In this document: piece by piece, positions 5,754 through 8,109 of the stretch | How positions within the stretch are numbered: position 1 is the first letter of the stretch | How the letters are laid out: the number at the start of each line of letters is the position of its first letter | NCBI GenBank assembly: GCA_033791105.1 | Contig: JASJHI010000249.1 | Coordinates: 1 to 8,109, forward strand | DNA: 8,109 bases | Direction: 5' to 3' | Origin: JASJHI01 sp033791105 | Lineage (GTDB): Bacteria > Actinomycetota > Acidimicrobiia > Acidimicrobiales > Ilumatobacteraceae | The notes under the pieces: generated by a model | Seen by the model: only the letters and a program-made list of their open reading frames with translations | Databases searched by the model: none | What the model was told of the DNA's origin: nothing | Made by a program: the position numbers and the translations under genes

Positions 5754-6571
5754 CCGACGGTGATGCAATCGGGCTCGATGGACAGACTGCGGTCGTCATC
5801 GGCGGACACAGCGGCTTCGGCGAATCGATCAGCCGCATGTTCGCGGCGCGCGGCGTCAACGTCGTGATCGGAGGCCGGCGCCTCGACGTCGTCACCGATG
5901 TCGCAGCACAGCTCGGCGGGCACGGAGTCGCCTGCGACGTCACCGACGACTCCGATGTGCGGGGAATCGTCGACACCGCAGTCGAACGAACAGGTCGGCT
6001 CGACATCTTCGTCAACAGCGCCGGGTATCAGCTCAGCACGCCGATCGCCGAGCTCACGCCCGAGCTCCTCGAAGAAATGCACAGCGTGCAGATCCGGGGC
6101 GCGATGTACTGCATGCGCCATGCCGGCAACGCGATGCGGGCCGCCGGCAACGGTGGTTCGTTCGTCACGATCAGCTCGGTCACCGCACACAATCCGGCCG
6201 CCGGGCTCGCCGCCTACGCCAGCGCCAAGGCGGGTGTCGAATACGCCACCAAGATCGCGGCGGTCGAATACGGCGACGCCGGGGTGCGTTTCAACACGAT
6301 CGCCGCCTCGCTGATCGAAACGCCGATGACCGCGGACATCTTCGCGTTCGAACCGATGATCCAAGCGGTGCGCGAGCTGACACCGCTCGGCCGCATGGGC
6401 GACAGCAAGGACATCGCGAACGCCGCGCTCTACCTCTGTTCGGACCTCGGCTCGTACGTGACGGGGCAGACCCTGAACGTCGACGGGGGATCGTCGCTGC
6501 TCGCGTTGCCGACCGGTCAGATGTACGCCGACGTCGGCCGCCGTTGGCAGGAATCCCAGGGTGCGACATGA
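5750..6571 (+). CDS. short-chain dehydrogenase/reductase (SDR) with variant active site
   Basis: 273 residues from a GTG start that overlaps the crotonase stop (GTGA). The Rossmann fold is clear: cofactor loop IGGHSGFG (17-24), where the usual leading Thr is Ile; ACDVTD (61-66); structural NSAG (89-92) instead of NNAG; catalytic Ser143, Tyr156 and Lys160 (YASAK). The tetrad Asn appears as Gln114 in SVQIRG. The C-terminal GQTLNVDGGSSL (239-250) is normal, followed by a longer tail to 273. Next to a Rieske oxygenase, a role like that of cis-dihydrodiol dehydrogenases or hydroxyacyl-CoA/alcohol dehydrogenases is plausible, but the substrate cannot be read from sequence. Whether the substitutions alter rate or proton relay is inference. 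It is translationally coupled to the crotonase, so both probably act in one pathway. Confidence 0.92.
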   Translation: MTDGDAIGLDGQTAVVIGGHSGFGESISRMFAARGVNVVIGGRRLDVVTDVAAQLGGHGVACDVTDDSDVRGIVDTAVERTGRLDIFVNSAGYQLSTPIAELTPELLEEMHSVQIRGAMYCMRHAGNAMRAAGNGGSFVTISSVTAHNPAAGLAAYASAKAGVEYATKIAAVEYGDAGVRFNTIAASLIETPMTADIFAFEPMIQAVRELTPLGRMGDSKDIANAALYLCSDLGSYVTGQTLNVDGGSSLLALPTGQMYADVGRRWQESQGAT

Positions 6572-6572
6572 G

Positions 6573-6643
6573 CGGGACCAATCGATCTCGGGACCAACGG
6601 CCCTGCGCAACGCACAACGATTGGTCGAAGGTTGCCTGCAACC
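6573..6643. repeat. cluster of short repeats and palindrome in the SDR-small protein gap
   Basis: The 91-base gap 6572-6662 contains a direct repeat CGGGACCAA (6573-6581 and 6589-6597), a 9-bp inverted repeat GACCAATCG (6576-6584) with CGATTGGTC (6618-6626), and a perfect 14-bp palindrome-like element GGTTGC-CT-GCAACC (6630-6643) just before the ribosome site. The TTGGTC arm could pair with either GACCAA copy, so two alternative RNA hairpins are possible. It may be an operator or an mRNA processing/attenuation element inside the operon. No T-run terminator is seen. Confidence 0.4.
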
Positions 6644-6651
6644 ACGATCTC

Positions 6652-6658
6652 GAGGGGG
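6652..6658 (+). promoter_or_regulatory. Shine-Dalgarno site of the 82-residue gene
   Basis: GAGGGGG, four bases before the ATG at 6663. It favours this ATG over the in-frame GTG at 6561 and over the out-of-frame ATG at 6659. Confidence 0.6.
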
Positions 6659-6662
6659 ATGG

Positions 6663-6911
6663 ATGCGCCAGCGCAAGCATGCACTGAGCGGTGCGATCTA
6701 CGACGTCCGCGACGACGGCAACGTCGAAGTTGTCGCGCGCGACGGTACGGCGGGCACGTTCACGCCGCGCGGCGAGTGGATCGCCGGCGACCTCCGCCAC
6801 GCAGATCCCCATCTGTGCGGCTGGCTCGCAGGTCCGCAGATTCCGCCACGCCTAGCGGTACTTCCCCGATTCCGCGACACCGAGACAACCCGTGAGGGGT
6901 CCGAGGCATGA
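6663..6911 (+). CDS. 82-residue protein of unknown function coupled to the Rieske oxygenase
   Basis: A compact soluble-looking protein. The N-terminal half reads like alternating beta strands and turns: ALSGAIYDVRDDGNVEVVARDG (7-28), then AGTFTPRGEWIAGDLRHADP (30-49) and HLCGWLAGP (50-58). Gly, Asp and Trp are frequent, there is no membrane helix or signal peptide, and a single Cys is at 52. The pattern looks like a conserved small domain, not a random frame, but I cannot assign a family. The ATG at 6663 is chosen for its GAGGGGG site; a GTG at 6561 would add 34 residues of poor quality crossing the repeat cluster. The stop overlaps the Rieske ATG (ATGA), and the Rieske ribosome site GAGGGG (6894-6899) lies inside this gene. 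Coupling suggests an accessory, regulatory or assembly role for the oxygenase; this is inference. Confidence 0.75.
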   Translation: MRQRKHALSGAIYDVRDDGNVEVVARDGTAGTFTPRGEWIAGDLRHADPHLCGWLAGPQIPPRLAVLPRFRDTETTREGSEA

Positions 6912-8109
6912 CGACCATCGACTACTCCAAGCCGCCGTCGCTCACCTACCAGCAGCTGCTCGACACCGACACCCATGAGGTGCCCGACGTTCTCCGCTGG
7001 TTCTCGCCGATGGCCCCGAGCACCGATGACGTCACGGTCGAGCGCTACACCTCGGCGGAGTTTCATCAGCTCGAAGTCGAGCAGGTTTGGACGAAGGTCT
7101 GGCAGATGGCGTGTCGCGAGGAAGACATCCCCGCTGTCGGTGATCACATCACCTACGACATCGTCGGGCGCTCGATCCTCGTGGTCCGTTCGGCCGCTGA
7201 CACGATTCAGGCCTTTCACAACGTGTGCCCTCACCGGGGGCGTCGGCTGCGCGAATCGCGCGGCCGCGACACCGAGTTGCGCTGCGCCTTTCACGGCTTT
7301 GCATGGCAACTCGATGGATGCCTCAAGCAGGTGCCGTGCCAGTGGGACTTCCCGCGACTCGAGCCCGACGATTGGGCCCTCTCAGAGGTTGCCGTGGGCA
7401 CGTGGGGCGGTTTCGTGTTCATCAACATGGACCCCGATTGCGAGCCGCTCGAAGCACATCTCGGTGACCTCACCCGGCACTTCGACCGCTGGCCGCTCGA
7501 AGACCGCTTCAAGGAGGCACACGTCGCCAAGGTCATGGACTGCAACTGGAAGGTCGCGCAGGAGGCGTTCATGGAGGCCTTCCACGTCGTGGCGACGCAT
7601 CCCCAGTTGCTGCCCTCCCTCGGCGACGCGATCAGCCAGTACGACGTATTCGGCAACTTCAGCCGCGCGCTGACCCCCAACGGCGTGCCGAGCCCGCACA
7701 TCACATGGCAGCCCTCCGAGCAGGACATGTTCGATGCGATGAGCGACCGCAACCTCGACGAGGAGCCCCGCGTCATCGTTCCCGACGGCGAGACCGCGCG
7801 CCATGTCGCCGCCGAGGCGGCGCGGGAATCGCTGCGACCGGCACTCGGTGACCGCGCCGACGAACTGTGCGACGCCGAGCTCTCCGAGAGCATCTACTAC
7901 ACGGTCTTTCCGAACTTCCATCCGTGGGGTGCGTACAACCGCATCACATACCGGTTCCGGCCCTGGGGCGACTGGCCCAACGAGTGCTTGATGGAGTGCA
8001 TGTACCTCGATCCCTACCGAGGCAAGAGGCCGCCTCCTTGTGACATCCACATGCTCGGACCCGATGATTCATGGACCGAAGCTCCGGAGCTGGGCTTCCT
8101 CGCGCGGGT
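6908..8109 (+). CDS. Rieske [2Fe-2S] ring-hydroxylating oxygenase, alpha subunit (3' end outside window)
   Basis: First 400 residues of the catalytic subunit of a non-haem iron oxygenase that uses O2 and electrons from a ferredoxin/reductase to hydroxylate or demethylate its substrate. The Rieske domain (about 60-175) has CPHRG (107-111) and CAFHG (126-130), giving cluster ligands Cys107, His109, Cys126 and His129 with family spacing. The catalytic domain begins near 205; CNWKVAQEAFMEAFHVVATH (212-231) supplies iron ligands His226 and His231. The residue bridging Rieske and iron sites, Asp in naphthalene dioxygenase, is Glu223 here. The third iron ligand (an acidic residue) is not identifiable and probably lies past the edge. 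The ATG overlaps the upstream stop and has GAGGGG eight bases upstream. No beta subunit, ferredoxin or reductase gene is in the window. Substrate could be aromatic, alicyclic or a quaternary amine. Confidence 0.93.
   Translation, partial: MTTIDYSKPPSLTYQQLLDTDTHEVPDVLRWFSPMAPSTDDVTVERYTSAEFHQLEVEQVWTKVWQMACREEDIPAVGDHITYDIVGRSILVVRSAADTIQAFHNVCPHRGRRLRESRGRDTELRCAFHGFAWQLDGCLKQVPCQWDFPRLEPDDWALSEVAVGTWGGFVFINMDPDCEPLEAHLGDLTRHFDRWPLEDRFKEAHVAKVMDCNWKVAQEAFMEAFHVVATHPQLLPSLGDAISQYDVFGNFSRALTPNGVPSPHITWQPSEQDMFDAMSDRNLDEEPRVIVPDGETARHVAAEAARESLRPALGDRADELCDAELSESIYYTVFPNFHPWGAYNRITYRFRPWGDWPNECLMECMYLDPYRGKRPPPCDIHMLGPDDSWTEAPELGFLAR

Noticed and set aside
5714..6676. 320-codon minus-strand frame across the second SDR
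   Set aside because: Antisense shadow: Arg/Asp/His/Val-rich translation without domain motifs, opposite a gene with complete SDR motifs.
6568..6690. ATG overlapping the second SDR stop (ATGA) opening a ~40-codon frame
   Set aside because: No ribosome site tuned to it, composition looks random, and it overlaps the better supported 82-residue gene in another frame.
1..8109. CRISPR array, tRNA/rRNA gene, insertion sequence or prophage signal
   Set aside because: I saw no regularly spaced direct repeats, no cloverleaf or rRNA-like segment, no transposase/integrase motifs and no terminal repeats with target duplications.

Overview
The window is high-GC DNA with the codon habits of an actinobacterium. 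Several start codons lie 6-7 bases after a TANNNT-like -10 box with no ribosome binding site, which points to leaderless mRNAs and fits Actinomycetota. An Acidimicrobiia-type or related environmental lineage is my guess, not something the sequence proves. The window is almost fully coding and I see no tRNA, rRNA, CRISPR array, transposase or attachment site.

Layout. Bases 1-907 (minus) hold the N-terminal ~300 residues of a major facilitator superfamily transporter. It is divergent from a small Hsp20-type chaperone (986-1372, plus). The 78 bases between the two starts carry two back-to-back leaderless-type promoters, each with a short inverted repeat abutting its -10 box. Next on the plus strand is a two-gene unit: a 572-residue PEP-utilising enzyme-like protein (1484-3202), built like rifampin phosphotransferase or PEP synthase but without the ATP-grasp domain, overlapped by ATGA with a short-chain dehydrogenase (3199-3978).

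The middle is a minus-strand island of three small genes that automated calling could easily miss or start wrongly: a 40-residue protein with a near-perfect Shine-Dalgarno and a sigma70-like promoter (4656-4778), a 46-residue Arg-rich protein (4396-4536) followed at once by a perfect 12-bp hairpin (4361-4389), and a 96-residue three-helix membrane protein (4007-4297).

Divergent from the island is a plus-strand catabolic-looking operon: a crotonase-fold protein (4893-5753), a second short-chain dehydrogenase overlapping it by GTGA (5750-6571), an 82-residue conserved-looking small protein (6663-6911) and, overlapping by ATGA, the first 400 residues of a Rieske [2Fe-2S] ring-hydroxylating oxygenase alpha subunit (6908 to the window edge).

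Rieske oxygenase, two dehydrogenases, a crotonase and an MFS transporter together suggest uptake and oxidative breakdown of an aromatic, alicyclic or terpenoid-like compound, with CoA-ester chemistry. The odd parts are the ATP-grasp-less phosphotransfer protein, the small unknown protein translationally tied to the Rieske oxygenase, and several substitutions at catalytic positions. The substrate cannot be read from the sequence.
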